NCBI RefSeq assembly: GCF_037038585.1
Contig: NC_092520.1
Span: 124,342,001-124,406,000 of the forward strand
DNA length: 64,000 nt
Reading direction: 5' to 3'
DNA from: Patagioenas fasciata
Lineage: Eukaryota > Chordata > Aves > Columbiformes > Columbidae
Within the stretch, counting starts at the first letter, position 1. Every line of letters starts with the position of its first letter. Both the position numbers and the translations under genes were made by a program. Under the pieces are notes generated by a model. The model saw only the letters and a list, made by a program, of their open reading frames with translations. It did not search any database and was not told where the DNA came from. This document shows, one piece after another, positions 24,927-38,237 of the stretch.

Positions 24927-27900
24927 TTTTCACTGTGTTTTGCCACAAGATTGACCTACAGTATTTCATATGTAAGAGAAAACATACCTTATAAAAAACT
25001 TTACTACACTATTTTGATCATTTGTTCTGTAGTGAAAATGAAAATGCTTCAGCCATGAGGTAAGTAAAACTACAGCTTTTTAACTACAAAACGTTTACCT
25101 TGCAATTCTGCAGCTGAAAGGAAAATATTCTAGGAGAAAGCTGAACAAAACAGATCCTTTACACTGCTGCAACCTACACCGATACCAGAAGAAAATCTAG
25201 CCTACTGCTTTTTTGCTGCACAAAACTTTCAGATACCTGACACTTAAATTTGCACGACCATTTTACCATCTCCACTAAGACAAGGATTGTAGGATATATT
25301 TGGGGAGTGGAACCTTCACCCTGCTAAATTCCCTCCCAGTGCTCATAACTCAGCGTGCAAAGCACTAGCATAGCGAGTGGACCTGCCTGCTTCCTGAGTG
25401 TGTTGCACAGATTTTTCCTGCTCAGAGGATAAGGCGATCCAGAGACCAGATAACAAGTATCCAGGTACAGCCATCTGTTTGCTGTTGCATTTGTCCCTTA
25501 CTTGTTCTTTTTGTCTGGTTTTCAGTCCAGGTTTTGCCTGATGAAAAGTTTTTCTGACCCTCCCTTCCTCTGTGAGGCTTGGCATTAGAGAAGGAACACA
25601 CAGGAAAGCATGCAGCAGCTTTACCATGCCTTCCTCTTTGGTTCTGGCATGAGGCTGCCAGCTGGATAGTACTTTATGGGACATACACTGGACAAACAGC
25701 ACAAAGGTAGATCACAAGTGTAAAATTAAAATCATTTCTTTGTAGGAGGACTATCAACTAACTCCAGATACCATTCCTGTCATGTACTCACAAAGTGACT
25801 TCAGTGCTCCCCAGCAACACTTCCTTCCCACAACTTCTACACCTCTCCACGACTTGCATGTACGGTGCCTTAACTGGCACTTCCTCACCTCCTTCTCTGC
25901 CTAAGATTTCTTCTTTCAAAGCCAAACCAGTGGGTGCTTTTGTACAGGACAGCTGGTCCACATGTCTGCTGCCACATTGAGCCAAAACTGCTTTTGTCAC
26001 AAATCTTTCCATAGAAACAAATGAGAGCAACAGTAAATCCACTGGCATTGCTATCCGCTTTTATACAAATAGATTATAGTGAAAAAGAGACAATGCATTT
26101 CCCAAATGCAAGGGACATTATCCCTACTTGTGTATCAGAGACCTTCACGGGACGCGGTACCCAGCACAATACCAGGATTCCTTTCTTTCTCCCAGGTGAG
26201 AAGTCCTATATAAAACATAATATAACACTAAGTATCCAACTTAGGCTAAACTCATAAACTAGAAAAATATATCCCTGTGAGGCTGTTCCTCTAATTCAAA
26301 TGCAGCTCCTGTAGACCAAATGATTAAAAATGGCTTCTGCATAAATTCCTGGGCACATCCTCCTAAAAAGACAATAACAGAACTGGGAGAAATTACCTGC
26401 AATCAGGCTGTGAAGAAATCAGGCCTCAGCTGTGACCCTGCAAAGAATGACACACGTGTGCCATTAAACATTAAAACTCGATTCCAGACTATGGCAGCAT
26501 TCAAAGACTGAAACCTTTTCTAGGAATTAAACTATATAGCTAAAAAAAGAAGGGACCTATTTACCGTCAACTTAATAATGGGAAAAAAAAAAACAAAGTC
26601 ATGTAAAAAATACTGTATGAGAAGGTGAGATTGTCCAATACATTAAATATAAAATAGGACTTAAAGTGTTTTGAATGGTGAATCAAACACTACATGCAGC
26701 TCTGATCGTTAAATTCTTTTTCATCAAAGTGGCTGACCTCTGAAGGTGACCCCTAACATGACAAGGAAAATTATCGCTTCCAAAGTAAGAGGCACTGAAG
26801 GACTATACATGGAGGCAAAGGAAGCTGCAAGGTGACTGCTACACTTTGACACTCAGCTGCTAATATAAATGTCTACATGTGGAAACCATAGTCAAAACCA
26901 CTTTTTGCAGCCATGTTGTAGACAGAGAGAAACAGCTTAGCTAGAAGATGAAACTCCTAACAAAAGATCTGCCATGAAATTCCTTGGTGTCAGATTTTAA
27001 GTGTAAAAATGTATGACACACACAACAAATATGTACTGAAAGTGTTTGGGGGGATGCAAGGCAAGGGAGAAGCTCTCATATGCACACTCCCACATGCACT
27101 AACAGAGTTGTCACCTGAGATGCTCTGGGGGCGGTGCTGCACCAAAGGACACCCTGAGATAAGATGAGATGTTCACAGGCAACCTTCCCACACAGTGCTG
27201 CTGCAGCTTCTGCACCATAAGCATGTGTAGCATTTTGAAGGCTGCCTCAGTTTCGTCCCGCATCAGTCATCAGAGGCTTTAGGTCTGGGCAGTGGGCAGC
27301 TGGAAGTAAGCTGCTCTGAGAAGAAGGTGAGATGTGATCCAGGAGAGACCTTTGAGGGAGACCTTAACTAGTATCCTCACCTACGTACTCTATAGAATAA
27401 GAATTTTGAATTCTTTCTATGCTTTGCCAGATCGTTAAACTCTTCTCAGAGCCTGGGGAGCATAAGCACCCCAGAGAACTGGAGCCAGAGGAAACTAGAG
27501 CTGCCCCTAAGCAGAAATGGACAGCAGAATGAATGGGGCTCCTAGAGAGGCTAGAAATGCCGTAGTTACCATGTGCATAATATTCCCTGGGCTAATTAAA
27601 GCAAAAGAGTTGCTGCAATTATTGCAGTTTATCACTGGGCCTGCAGAAACGTATAAGAAGGTAAGGCACTCTTTCACAGGGGGACACACAAAGTGTCTCT
27701 TAAATCCTCTATCAAATGAGGATATATGCAACAGTACACATGGGACTAGAAGGTACAGTACTCACACTGTTTGCAGATCCATGCCTTTATATGTACCTAA
27801 AGGCAACAATTCCAAATGAGGAGATAATGAAGATAAGAACCGACTTCTCATTTCCTTGCTGGCTTTTGCTTTTGTAAAATATACACTTCCCTCATATTAT

Positions 27901-28985
27901 GCTGGAGATATTATTTTATTTGAGCCACACTGAATATTCTTATCACCAGATTTCCATTGTTTAGTAGTCTAGCTTACTCCTACATTACCACTTGTGTCAG
28001 AAACTGAAGTTTTATGAGGGTGTCTCTGAAGAACAACATTGCATTATTGCTCTGAATAATGAAAAAGTGGATTACATTCTTTTCGGCCATTGAAGCTGCC
28101 TGTCACATGCAATAGAGATATTGCCAATACAGTGGTTAACTACAATGACTAAAAGATAGCTAAGGATGTTTTCTGATGCTTGAGCGGTATTTATCACCTT
28201 CCTAGTGCTCCCTGAAAGAAACCTCACAAATGACAGACTCTTCTGATTACAATCAAAGAAAAAAAAAAAATCCCTATATTAGTACAGGTATAATTTGGAA
28301 AATGTTCTTTGTTTTTCCATGGTTCAGCAATAACACTATTTGATACATCCTGCATTTTAAATCCTTTCCAAATGTGCTTACCTTTTTTGTGCCTAGGGCA
28401 TTAGAAGACATGGCTCAATAAAAACAAACAAAGAACAGAGCCCAGGGAGATAATCTTTAAAAAGCAGGCAATATACTATTACTAGAACTGGATCCAGAGT
28501 TTGTGATAAAATTTATTGCACTGGAGTTTGGATCAGGGCATTGAAATAAGGTATAAAGTAAAAGCCAGCCTTAATACTTCATGTAAAAAGTATCCTCTGA
28601 TTCATGGGAAGACAAGATTTTGATTGCATTTGAATTCACCCAATGCATTTCAGAAAAAAGAAACAACTCACCCCAAACCCTTCTGGTTACAGAACAGATG
28701 AATAGCAAGATGAGATTATAGTCACCGCAGGAGCATCAGGGCCAAGTTTAAGTCCATGCTGGAAAAGATGCTTGAAAAATGCTGTAAACAATAGCTTTAT
28801 AGTAGGTAGCCACTACTGAGCAGACCGGGATTAAAACTGTGATTCAGTTTTCAGTATTCTGCAATATAAGATAACACATAAAAGAAAATAAAGTCTACTT
28901 TGAGGAGAGTAGCAGGAACTAAGAGGCAGCAGGCTGGATCCATCCTGGGGTGACTGAAATGAGAGTAAATAGTGGAGCCCTACAT

Positions 28986-29000
28986 AGTGTGTGTGTGTGT
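28986..29000. repeat. Short (GT)n tract
   Basis: About 7 GT units followed by an ATGTG continuation. It is a minor simple repeat. Confidence 0.9.
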
Positions 29001-30678
29001 ATGTGGATATGTTCTTTTATGTCAGAGTAGACTGATGGAATTAGCTGATGCAAATGTGCAAAATATTCTGTGAAATACGACAGGACTGGAAACAAGACTC
29101 AAAAAAAGTTTTTGCTCAGCTTCTCCAAGTCCTCTCTGAACTGATGCCTTGGGTTATAGTATACTCCATCTAGACAAAAAAGTCCAATCCAGACCGTGCC
29201 ACCATTCACTGTCCACTCTAAAATTGAGTACTGAGCCTCTTGGTTCCTTTAATCTGTTCAGTTCTCATTGGAGTTTAATCTTCTTATTTTTAGAATTAAA
29301 GCAGTGCGGTATTGTCTGGGCAATGGTAAGGAGAAGGAGGAGACTAGCAAGGAGCAGTGGTGTGGTGGGAAGTCATGTAGATCCGTTCTGCTCTAAACAC
29401 AAGGGCAGTGGCAGTAAGAAAGGCCATCAGGACTGAGGCAGTCACAAAATCAGGAAATGGCAGTATTTTTGCTGAAGTTTTCATAATCTTAATTCTAAAA
29501 GACCATGAGAATATTTTTTTTCTGTTTTATTTTAACTTCACTTTTCTTCAAAGAAAATCTATTGAGTCAACTACCAGCTAAAGTGGAGACTGACTCTGTG
29601 ACCCACCCCATCAAACATGCCAGTAGCACACTCTGATGCTGGCATTCCTTAACTTGATTCTTGACTTAAATGCCCTTTTAACATGCTCATTAGTGAAATT
29701 TTCTAATTAAAAAATGCAACAGTTAAAAGACACTCTCTCCTACGCAAGTCACATGGAACCAACCTGAACACCTACGTGGTTCATTAGCTGAATTGGCGAT
29801 TTTAGATCCCAGAGCAGTTCTCTACCACTTCTGCTAATTGAATAACTTGTAGTAGAAGTAAGCTGTTATCTTTTTATACACCTATCACAGAAGTCAGAAC
29901 ATAATTTATTCTATAGAAATAAAGTTTTTACTGCCTAGAATGCCACAGGAAGCCAGAGGTTTAGAATAATTTGATCATTTTTAAGAATTGCAGAGGAAAA
30001 TTTTTTCATGAGATTATCTGTCTGCCCCCTTCCAGGAACCTTCTGCCTCCTTCATCTTTTACTCTTTAACATCACCCGTGGTCTCTTGCACAGGCAGTGT
30101 GTCATTTGGTTTCATTCCCTCTTCTCTCTCACTTTTCTTGTGCCATGCTCTCAGCCCTCTTCATTTAAGTCTCTCTCTTTCTCGTCTCTGTCCTTTCCTT
30201 TCTGTTCAGCAAGGTCAGGATCCTACAGACACTAATACCAATCCCACATGCAAGCTATTACATGTGGTCCACAAGTGATCTGCATTTAATTACACACCTA
30301 CACATCTTCTTGATGCATTATTTCTACAATACGTCCAGTACTTGTTTTTTTCTGCCTTTTTTTTTTTTTTAATCTGTGACCATTTCTAAAGCATCATCAT
30401 ATATTTTCTAAATGAGCTACTTCCAAAATGAACTAAAATATCCGTAGGACAAGTTTGATATTATAACAGCCTTTTCTACCTATTCCATGTATTTCTTTAC
30501 ATTAGCAACACCAGATTCCTTCTCCAGACTTCTCCTAGCTGCAGAGTTGAATATCTATGTGATGAATCATCGTACAAGTATACTCGGATCTACAGAAAGA
30601 GTATCTTCAAACTGCTGCCAGTATCACAAGTGACAGCCACACATCACAAGGCAGCAGCAAGCCATTCGCTCTTTTGAG

Positions 30679-30716
30679 ATAATGATAATAATAATGAATA
30701 ATTAATAATAATTAGT
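30679..30716. repeat. (TAA)n-type simple repeat
   Basis: Imperfect ATAATGATAATAATAATG followed by AATAATTAATAATAATTAG, a trinucleotide-dominated AT repeat. Confidence 0.85.
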
Positions 30717-31264
30717 AGTGAAGAACTGAGAAAAAAAATGATAAGCAGGTGAATAAATTTCAATCACAAGTTGCATTCACCTTCTACTTGAGCTTGTAAC
30801 ATGGCAATCTTTAAGTGCTTGTCATCAGACATCAGGTTTTTGCTCTTAATAGCTTCAGCAAACCAAAATATTTCTTGCATATCACTCTTAGAAACCTCTT
30901 CAGGAACAGGTCACATCACATCTAGTGATTTTTCTCCCAAGCAGCTTAGCAATACCTTTAAAGTTGTACTTCATTCTAACAGTATAGCACAGAACCAGGA
31001 ACCATGATGTAAGCCGCAGCCCCAGTCCAGTGGGCCCCAACTCACCCACTGCAGGGCTTGGCTGAGCCCTGCAGCCACTGCAGTGCTGCCTCAGGGAAAG
31101 CCTGGCTAAGGAAGAGCAAAATGCTGCCCAGCAGCGAGGGGGTGAGGGGAAAATGTATGAGAAACAGCCCTGCAGACCCCCAGGGGAGAGCAGGAGGAGG
31201 GAAGGAGGTGCTCAGGGCACCCAAACAGGGATTCCCCTCCCTGCAGCCCATGGGAGATCCACAA

Positions 31265-31407
31265 TGGAGCAGTTTATCCCAAAGGACTGTAGCCCACAGG
31301 AAGGACCCACGCTGGAGCAGTTTAGGAAGGACCTGCTCTCTGTGGGGAGGAGCCATGCTGGAGCAGGGAAAACTGTGAGAAGGAAGGACCAGCAGAAACA
31401 AAGTGTT
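31265..31407. repeat. Internal 46-48 bp tandem repeat in the LTR-like segment
   Basis: TGGAGCAG recurs at 31265, 31313 and 31359 (spacing 48 and 46 bp). Each copy is preceded by a GGA(C/G)C-type and CCA(C/T) context and the first two are followed by TTT. The three imperfect copies share GAAGGAC and CACGCTGGAGCAG-like wording. The array is part of the LTR-like element, not an independent satellite. Confidence 0.75.
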
Positions 31408-31423
31408 ATGGTCTGACCATAAC
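31405..31423. repeat. Perfect short palindrome inside the LTR-like segment
   Basis: GTTATGGTC and GACCATAAC (9-bp perfect arms) are separated by a single T. It may be chance or an element-specific feature. Confidence 0.8.
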
Positions 31424-34400
31424 CCACCATCCACATCCTCCTGCGCCATGTGGGGATGGTGGGAAGGAGGTCTGGGGAGTCAGGAAAGAAGGAGTGAAGT
31501 TGAGCCAGGGAAAATAGGGGAACTAGGGGAAGGTGTATTAATTTTTGTCACTGTTTCTCACCACCCAAACCTATTTTAACTGGCAACAAATGAGATTAGT
31601 TTTCCTCAAGTTGAGTCTGTTTTGCCAGTGATAGTAATTGGCAAATGATCTGCCTGTCCTTATCTCCACCCATGATCTTTTCCACCTTATTGTCTCAGCT
31701 TGTCCTGTAGAGAAGAGAGAGTGAAAGCACAGATGGAGGCCTCCAGCAGCCATCCAAGGTCAACCCAGCCCAAGACTCCAGCAAGAACAGCCATATTGTC
31801 TTTCTGTTTAAACACCACTGCACGCTTCGTGAGCCAGAGGATCAACACCAAATACCCTATAAAGATCACAGTGATTACATAGAGATTGTAAGGGTAGATT
31901 CATATTAATTCCCGTCCATTCAATAATGAGGATATTATGGGATTCAGCTATGCATAAGTTTATATTTAATGCATAAATGGTCACTAAAACAAATGATACA
32001 CCAATATTGCTTGTGATTTGAACTTTAAAGCATTATTGATGGATTTATATTTGAGATATTGTTTCTTAGCCACCGGACTTATGAAAATAAAATCTCCCCA
32101 TGTGATACAATTTGGTGCCATTTTATCAGTACCACTGTTTGCTCAAGATCTTTTTGCAGACTTGGACATTGCATTATAAAATAGACATTGACTTCCTTAT
32201 TCATACCTTGTTCATAAAGAACTTATGATGCCTGCAGTGCTGTTGTCCTAACATGCAGCATTTGGGTGCAGAGCAGCCTAAGGCGTGTTAGCAGCAGATA
32301 TTGTCTATGCAGTATATGAAGGGATTATGAAATATAAAAAGGCATTCTTTTCCAACTCCTAGACAACTAAGGCACCACTAAGCAAGCACAGGGGTGCTCA
32401 GGGCTTCAGGAGACATTCAACCAAACACTCAGTAGCCAAAGCCCAAATTAGGCTGTTCTTTGATTGTAACCTGAAAAAAGAAAGCAATCACCATTTAAAT
32501 AATATCTCACAATGAAGAGCATTTACACAGCTACTGGAAGACTGAGAACTAATGCTTATGAAAATGTGTGAAAAAGATATGTCTGGTAATCTGGTCCCTG
32601 TTCCAAAGACTCTCTCTCTGGTTTGTATTTGAGGTTAAAACACAGCAAACCACCTTTCTCTTTCTGCTATTGCAATTTCATACAGAACAACCACAACTGC
32701 ATAGTAGTGCCTGCACATATTCAACTCACTCCAAAGCTATCATGCCCATTAGGATTCACCAAGGATCCCTGCAGAGTTGCATACAGTTTCAGACTCCTCA
32801 TTGGGCTTAAGTAGGATTTAGATGCTGAGCTTATCAGATGGAAACAATTACAGTCATAAAAATGTGTAAACTCAGATGTTTTCAAAAGTATCACATCAAA
32901 CAGAACAGTTAATGAACAGAGAGAACTGATTGAAAGCTTTCAGGATTCAAAGCTTCAATTTAGAAGCTTCCATTTTGTCAAATTGCACAACTACGTCTTA
33001 AAGCTAAATTCACTTGTGTTACACAGAGAAACCTAGAAGCTGAGTCACTTATTCCCTGATGGCCACATACCTCTTCAAAGTATTAAAGCCATCAAACATG
33101 ATGAGTACTTGACTGCCAGCATGCCATCACAATGCTTATATTTCTTTTAGCGAATATGCTCAGAAAGTATGGCAACAATTCCCATGTTCCAGTTTGTCCT
33201 GCTGCAGTGAAATATGCATCTTCTATGACATTGATGGTATGTCTTGTTAGGTGGATGTGTTCCATATGTTGGAGACATTCTCCAGTGAATTAAAAGACAT
33301 ATCCAAAACATGACAACAGAGCAAGTTTTAGGTTAGACAGCAGTAACTCTTCTTCAGATTATAGTGGCACTTAAAAGGTTTATTTGATGTGCAATAAGCT
33401 ATTCTTCAAAGCCCATTGGAAAAAATAGAAGATTTTGTAAGGCTTGGAAGTACTTTGGCCGTGGCTTCTCTTTTGTTCTATTCCTTGCATGTACTTTGAC
33501 TTAAAAACAAGATGTGTGGCTTAAACAAAGGGAAGTCACAATCAGTGATATATGATTCTCTGGCATCATTTCACCTCAAATCTGTTGGAAATATATACTG
33601 CTTAGCTGACCAGAAATATGACATTGTTCTTGGACATAATCAAGCAAGATAAACATCTGTCCAACTTCATAGCTGATAAAACTATCAGTTAACCATAAAA
33701 AAAAATTTTCCATTATCCAACAAAGTTTTACTTCGATTAAAATATTAACATGAAAAATATATCTGCTGTTATGAAAATACCCTAGAGGCTTCATGAATTA
33801 AGATGACACTGAGACCAATAATCAGTAAAGGGTCTTAAAAGAACTATACTCTTTACCACAGTCACCACGAAATTTGAATCACCTGGAAAAGAAACTTTGC
33901 TTTTAACCTACCTTTCTGCACTTCATTCAGCTGTATTCTGAAAATAAATTCTATTCCCTGATGTGAATTTCCCTTGCCCATCCAACATTTCAAATCTGCA
34001 TAACTTAATCTATACACTAATGCACTCCTAATTTTCTGGGGTAGTCAACCACACAAAACACTAACACAGGTCATTAAAAGAAGTGGAAAATCCAAACAAA
34101 GACATAACAATTAATTCTGTGGAAGCAATAGCTCTACCATAAACCTATGAAAAAATAATTATAGCATTGTTTTTCCAAGCAGGATGTAATTTAAATAGCT
34201 AATTCTTCCACCAGTTTATTTTATGACTGTCACATCTTTAATGTTTTAAAGAAATAGCTCCCTGTCCATCCAATTTCTAATTATTTTTGGTTCTTAGTTT
34301 ATCGTACCCAGAATTTAGGCAGATATTCAATCAGTCATTTAGCCTTGCTTCATTCCTGCTTAGCGTCTCTGAAATTAATTCCCAGTGGTACATTATTTAT

Positions 34401-36083
34401 CCTCTGAGACAGAATTTCACTACAATATCCCATGCTGTAAGAGGCTGGGATAGAGAGACTTCATCTAGGCATAGTACCAAACTTTACAGAAAAAATGAAG
34501 TATTGCATTATAGCATTTTAGTCCATTCTTTGCTGAAGTTCTGTACTAAAGAGCAAATTTAACAATGATTTAGCACTCCTTGTGCTTAGTATTACAGTGT
34601 AACCTATCTACTCACCTATTTATACATACCTATATATACTTCTCTCCATAAAGCTATTTTAAATTGCAATAGTCATTAGCAGGATCATGAAAATAAATGC
34701 ATTCCACAAGTACAATCATTTCAAGCTAGGTTTTACATTTTTAATATGATAAATTATTAATTCCTGTAGAGAATTGGCAAAACAAAATACATTTAATTGT
34801 CACTGATTTCCTTGTACAACATTGGAAACTCAGAAGACTGCGTCTTCATTTCTCAACTATTTATTCAAATTTTGTGGGGAAACTTGCCTGGTAATCTGAG
34901 CACAGGGTGATGGAGCAGTCACCAAAAAGACTGAATTGGTCAAGTGATCTATTCCCACTATCTAAAACTGATTTATCAAACAGTTGTGGGTGAACAAAAT
35001 ACTGCTGGAATTCCTTTTTCCTCCAAAATTCAAAGATTGCTTGCCAGTAAAGACTCCTTATGTTCTGCATTACAAACTAGCTTCATTGTCAACAGGGAGA
35101 TAAAGAGAAACACAGAGGCAGCCCAGAATGCTTCTGCCCAGCACACACACCTAAGGAGAATCAACAATCACACGCTTATAAATTCACATCTGACCATGAA
35201 ACTAGGGAACCTTGAACACAGACTGCTTCAAAACTTCCTACAAATGCTAATGATTGAATTGCAGTGTTGCCAATTTTACCTCTAGTGGGAGAATTAGTTG
35301 GTTTTATTAATTATTTTCCAGAAAATCCCTGACACGATATGTATGTAGCATGCCATATTAATTAGAACAAAAACAGATTTTGGAAGTATGAATAGAAAAA
35401 AACTATGCCAATGACATCCAGCTCTTACCACTACCATGTTCTGTAGCACGGGTATTTCTCACCTAGAGAAGAACAAAAGCACTGCCATGTGAGTGACACC
35501 AAGGGAGGTTTCCCTGATGTATGAGTTACTGTGTTTTCTAGAACCACTGCCAGGGTCATGTTCACAACAAGAGTGCCTTTAGTCTGAGAAGTGTCAACAA
35601 AATGGCTTCTAGATTTGCTTTGCAACTTCTTTAAACTGCTGTTATCAGCTTCTCTCTTAATAGAACACTGTAATTTGTCGGTAGCCAATTAACCCAGGAA
35701 TAATTGTGCAGTTGTGTGAGGGTGGCCGAGACAGACAAACAGAAATAGCGCAAGAATAGACTTCCCAGCGAGATCACCTGTATAACATGAATGGCATCAG
35801 TAAGACTTTTTTAGTGGGAGGGCATGAAGGAGCACAGTTACAATGTTATGTGAATAAGATTGCTGTCATATCTAAGGCTCAATAGAAACAGGGTAGCTTA
35901 AAGCCACTGTTAAATCATAGAGCAAAGAATGAACTAGAAGAGTAGCAATACATATAAAATGTAATTTTACTCAGAACAGAAAATGTGTTTTGGATTAATT
36001 TTAGCACTGTAGAATATGCAATAAAAAATGTCAGGAGTTGTTCATTTATCAGCTAAAACCCCAGGACCTGAAGCACTTCCACT

Positions 36084-36123
36084 TTGTTGTTGTTTTTTCT
36101 TTTTTTTGGGGGGGGGGGCGGGT
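36084..36123. repeat. T-rich tract joined to an 11-G run
   Basis: A TTGTTGTTG...T-rich stretch leads directly into 11 consecutive G (36108-36118), then C and GGG. Long G runs are rare in this AT-rich window and may be length-variable or prone to sequencing error. Confidence 0.9.
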
Positions 36124-36778
36124 AATAGTTTCTTTTTACACAAATGTGTTCATTCATCACCCCTGGCTGCTCTGTAGCATTCACATTGGCTGAAAAATAC
36201 TGCATTATCTACCTCTCGTAATCAAGGTTCTTTCTTTTTGATAAGCAATTCTAGATAACTTGCAAAATGTTAGCCCCAGCAAAAGACATATCTTGAAGAA
36301 TGAAGCAAAGCATTTGCTCTGAGGCTGTCATGGTCTAGAAAGTATCATTAAGGCATGCATATGACTTTGCACTGAAGAAACTGAATTGCTTTGTTTTTAT
36401 TCCCCCAAGCTCAACGTATGTCCCAGATATTTGCAGAGATAGAGAACCCCCTTCATGAAGCACAGCATCAATTTCATGAACACAGGACTGCCAGCACAAG
36501 CAGATCACTCCATGGAATTTCAAATTTGTAAGATAAAGTAAGTTTCCTCAAAAGAAATTTCCAAAGAGTCCTTTTTTCCCTGAAGATATTTACTTAAATT
36601 ATTAAAGAAAATAGAAGTGGTACCTTGCAACTATTTTGTACAGCATTCCTATTTCTTATTTATGGTGTTACCAGTTTCTCAAATAATTACCAATATTGTC
36701 AAAACACACAAATTTAAAAGCAATACTAACAAAAACAGGGATAACAAATCCCTAAATAAAAACAAAATGCTGTGTTTC

Positions 36779-36795
36779 AAAAAAAAAAAAAAAAA
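36779..36795. repeat. Poly-A tract
   Basis: Run of 17 A, following a 60-bp A-rich region. No retroposed body was recognised. Confidence 0.9.
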
Positions 36796-37740
36796 TCTAC
36801 TTTGTACAAAATTGTGACATTAGTGAGAACTAAAACCCAGTTCTAGTTTTTCCAGATAATCCACAAATCTCCTGTAAACACAACAGGTTTCTTACACACA
36901 GTATACTTTCAATTATATTAGTTCTTGCAGTAGGCAAAGTGTTTGAACTAAATAAGATAGTGAAAATAATCATTATTTATAGACGATCCATCTTGGAGAA
37001 AAAAAAAATACTCAAAATGTTGATCTTGAAGATATTTGTCTACATGTTTAACTATAAATAATACGTATTTCAAATTATTTCAATAGTCAAACTGAGGAAA
37101 ATTAACCTTGAATATGAAACACTTCCAGAACTAAGCTCTAGATCGGTGTATGAAAAAATTAAGTCTTTACATTTAGTAATTGTTCCAGACTCACTAATGA
37201 TGTCACCATTCCTTGAAGTTTGGCCAAGAAAACAAGAATTGAACTCTGAAAAGTGGTTTTGAGAAAATCATGTTTTGTGAAGTTCTAGTAAGACTCTCTA
37301 CTGAGTGCCACTGAATGGCATCTTTTCAAATGGACAGTAAGTTAGACTGTTCTCAGCAAGTAACCCGTCGGAGCTTTGATTTAGATAGCAAGTCTGTACA
37401 GTTGGTATAATTGAACTGGAGCATCATTACAGAAAAACTGATATTCAAGACTCCCTGTTGAATTTGACATGGCTCAAGCAAGATACAAAACCAAGTTTTC
37501 ATTTCCTTCCCTCTGATGAGAAGCCTCACCTACACATCATGAGAACAGATCTGAGTATACTTATGCTTAATTGATGTTTGGGTCTGTGTATTTCTGTGTG
37601 GAAAATAACTTTTCCATCTAATAAAAGCTTTTAGATTTCAAAGGGAATTTGTCTGGAAAAATCAAAATATCTCTAAGTCAGAAAAAGCATTTATAATTCA
37701 CTGGAATATGTTTTTCATTGCTGGTAGACAATGTAAACTC

Positions 37741-37755
37741 AAAAAAAAAAAAAAA
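37741..37755. repeat. Poly-A tract
   Basis: Uninterrupted run of 15 A. No retroposed body was recognised beside it. Confidence 0.9.
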
Positions 37756-38220
37756 GTTCAGCCTATGCATGATACAAAGAAAAAAATAATCTAGAAAATA
37801 CCATATTTCATTTAGGAAATGTTGCCACAAAAAATTCCAAATTTATAATGAGCAAATCTGTCAAAGGGCATTCCAATAGTAAACTATATTTTTTTGTTAG
37901 ACAGTGGAGTTTTTGTCACAATTTACCTCTTTTTGTGAGGTCTGTACCTTGGCCAACAGCAGTACTAAACAAAACCTAGGGATTTTTTTGCACTGACTAG
38001 TCTCTGGTTCTCATATGATGAATATCTGGGCCTTGGATTTGTTCGTGGCAGGGAGACAATCAGAAATACCACCATCACAGTCAGAATTAACAGGAAGCTT
38101 GGCTGGCAGTCTCTCTGGAGAGACATCAGAAAGCAAACGAGCCGTGTATTTAACCAACAGTTCTATTTGGGATAGATTTTGTTACCACTGTTTTGATGCC
38201 ACTGTTGATTGTCTTCAAAC

Positions 38221-38237
38221 GTGTGTGTGTGTGCGTG
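38221..38237. repeat. (GT)n tract with CG-containing units
   Basis: GTGTGTGTGTGTGCGTGAGCG is a short interrupted GT repeat. Confidence 0.85.

Larger units (their letters stand above)
23376..30678. other. AT-rich unique non-coding sequence
   Basis: No gene was recognised. It contains a T15 run (23938-23952), a GTTAAT-rich imperfect inverted repeat (24873-24926), an A-rich run near 28259-28270, a short (GT)n (28986-29000) and a T14 run (30357-30370). Open frames of 60-119 codons have no recognisable domain. Confidence 0.65.
31015..31767 (-). mobile_element. Avian LTR-retroelement segment (solo LTR-like), degraded
   Basis: A GC-rich block of about 750 bp stands out from its AT-rich flanks. It reads like a dispersed avian endogenous-retrovirus LTR family I recognise in reverse orientation. 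Conserved blocks include GGACCCACGCTGGAGCAG, GAGTCTGTTTTGCCAGTGA, GGTAATTGGCAAATGATC-like sequence and CTGTCCTTATCTCCACCCA. On the plus strand it ends near GGTCAACCCA (31767). Reverse-complemented, this is a TGGGTTGACC start, consistent with a TG...CA LTR boundary. It carries an internal 46-48 bp tandem repeat. No adjoining retroviral coding sequence was found, so it is best explained as a solo LTR or fragment. The left edge is set by composition only and no target-site duplication was identified. The ERV class is not assigned. Confidence 0.7.

Noticed and set aside
31042..31449. Several overlapping 74-135 codon frames on both strands as a gene
   Set aside because: They lie inside the GC-rich LTR-like segment, where low stop-codon density gives open frames on both strands.
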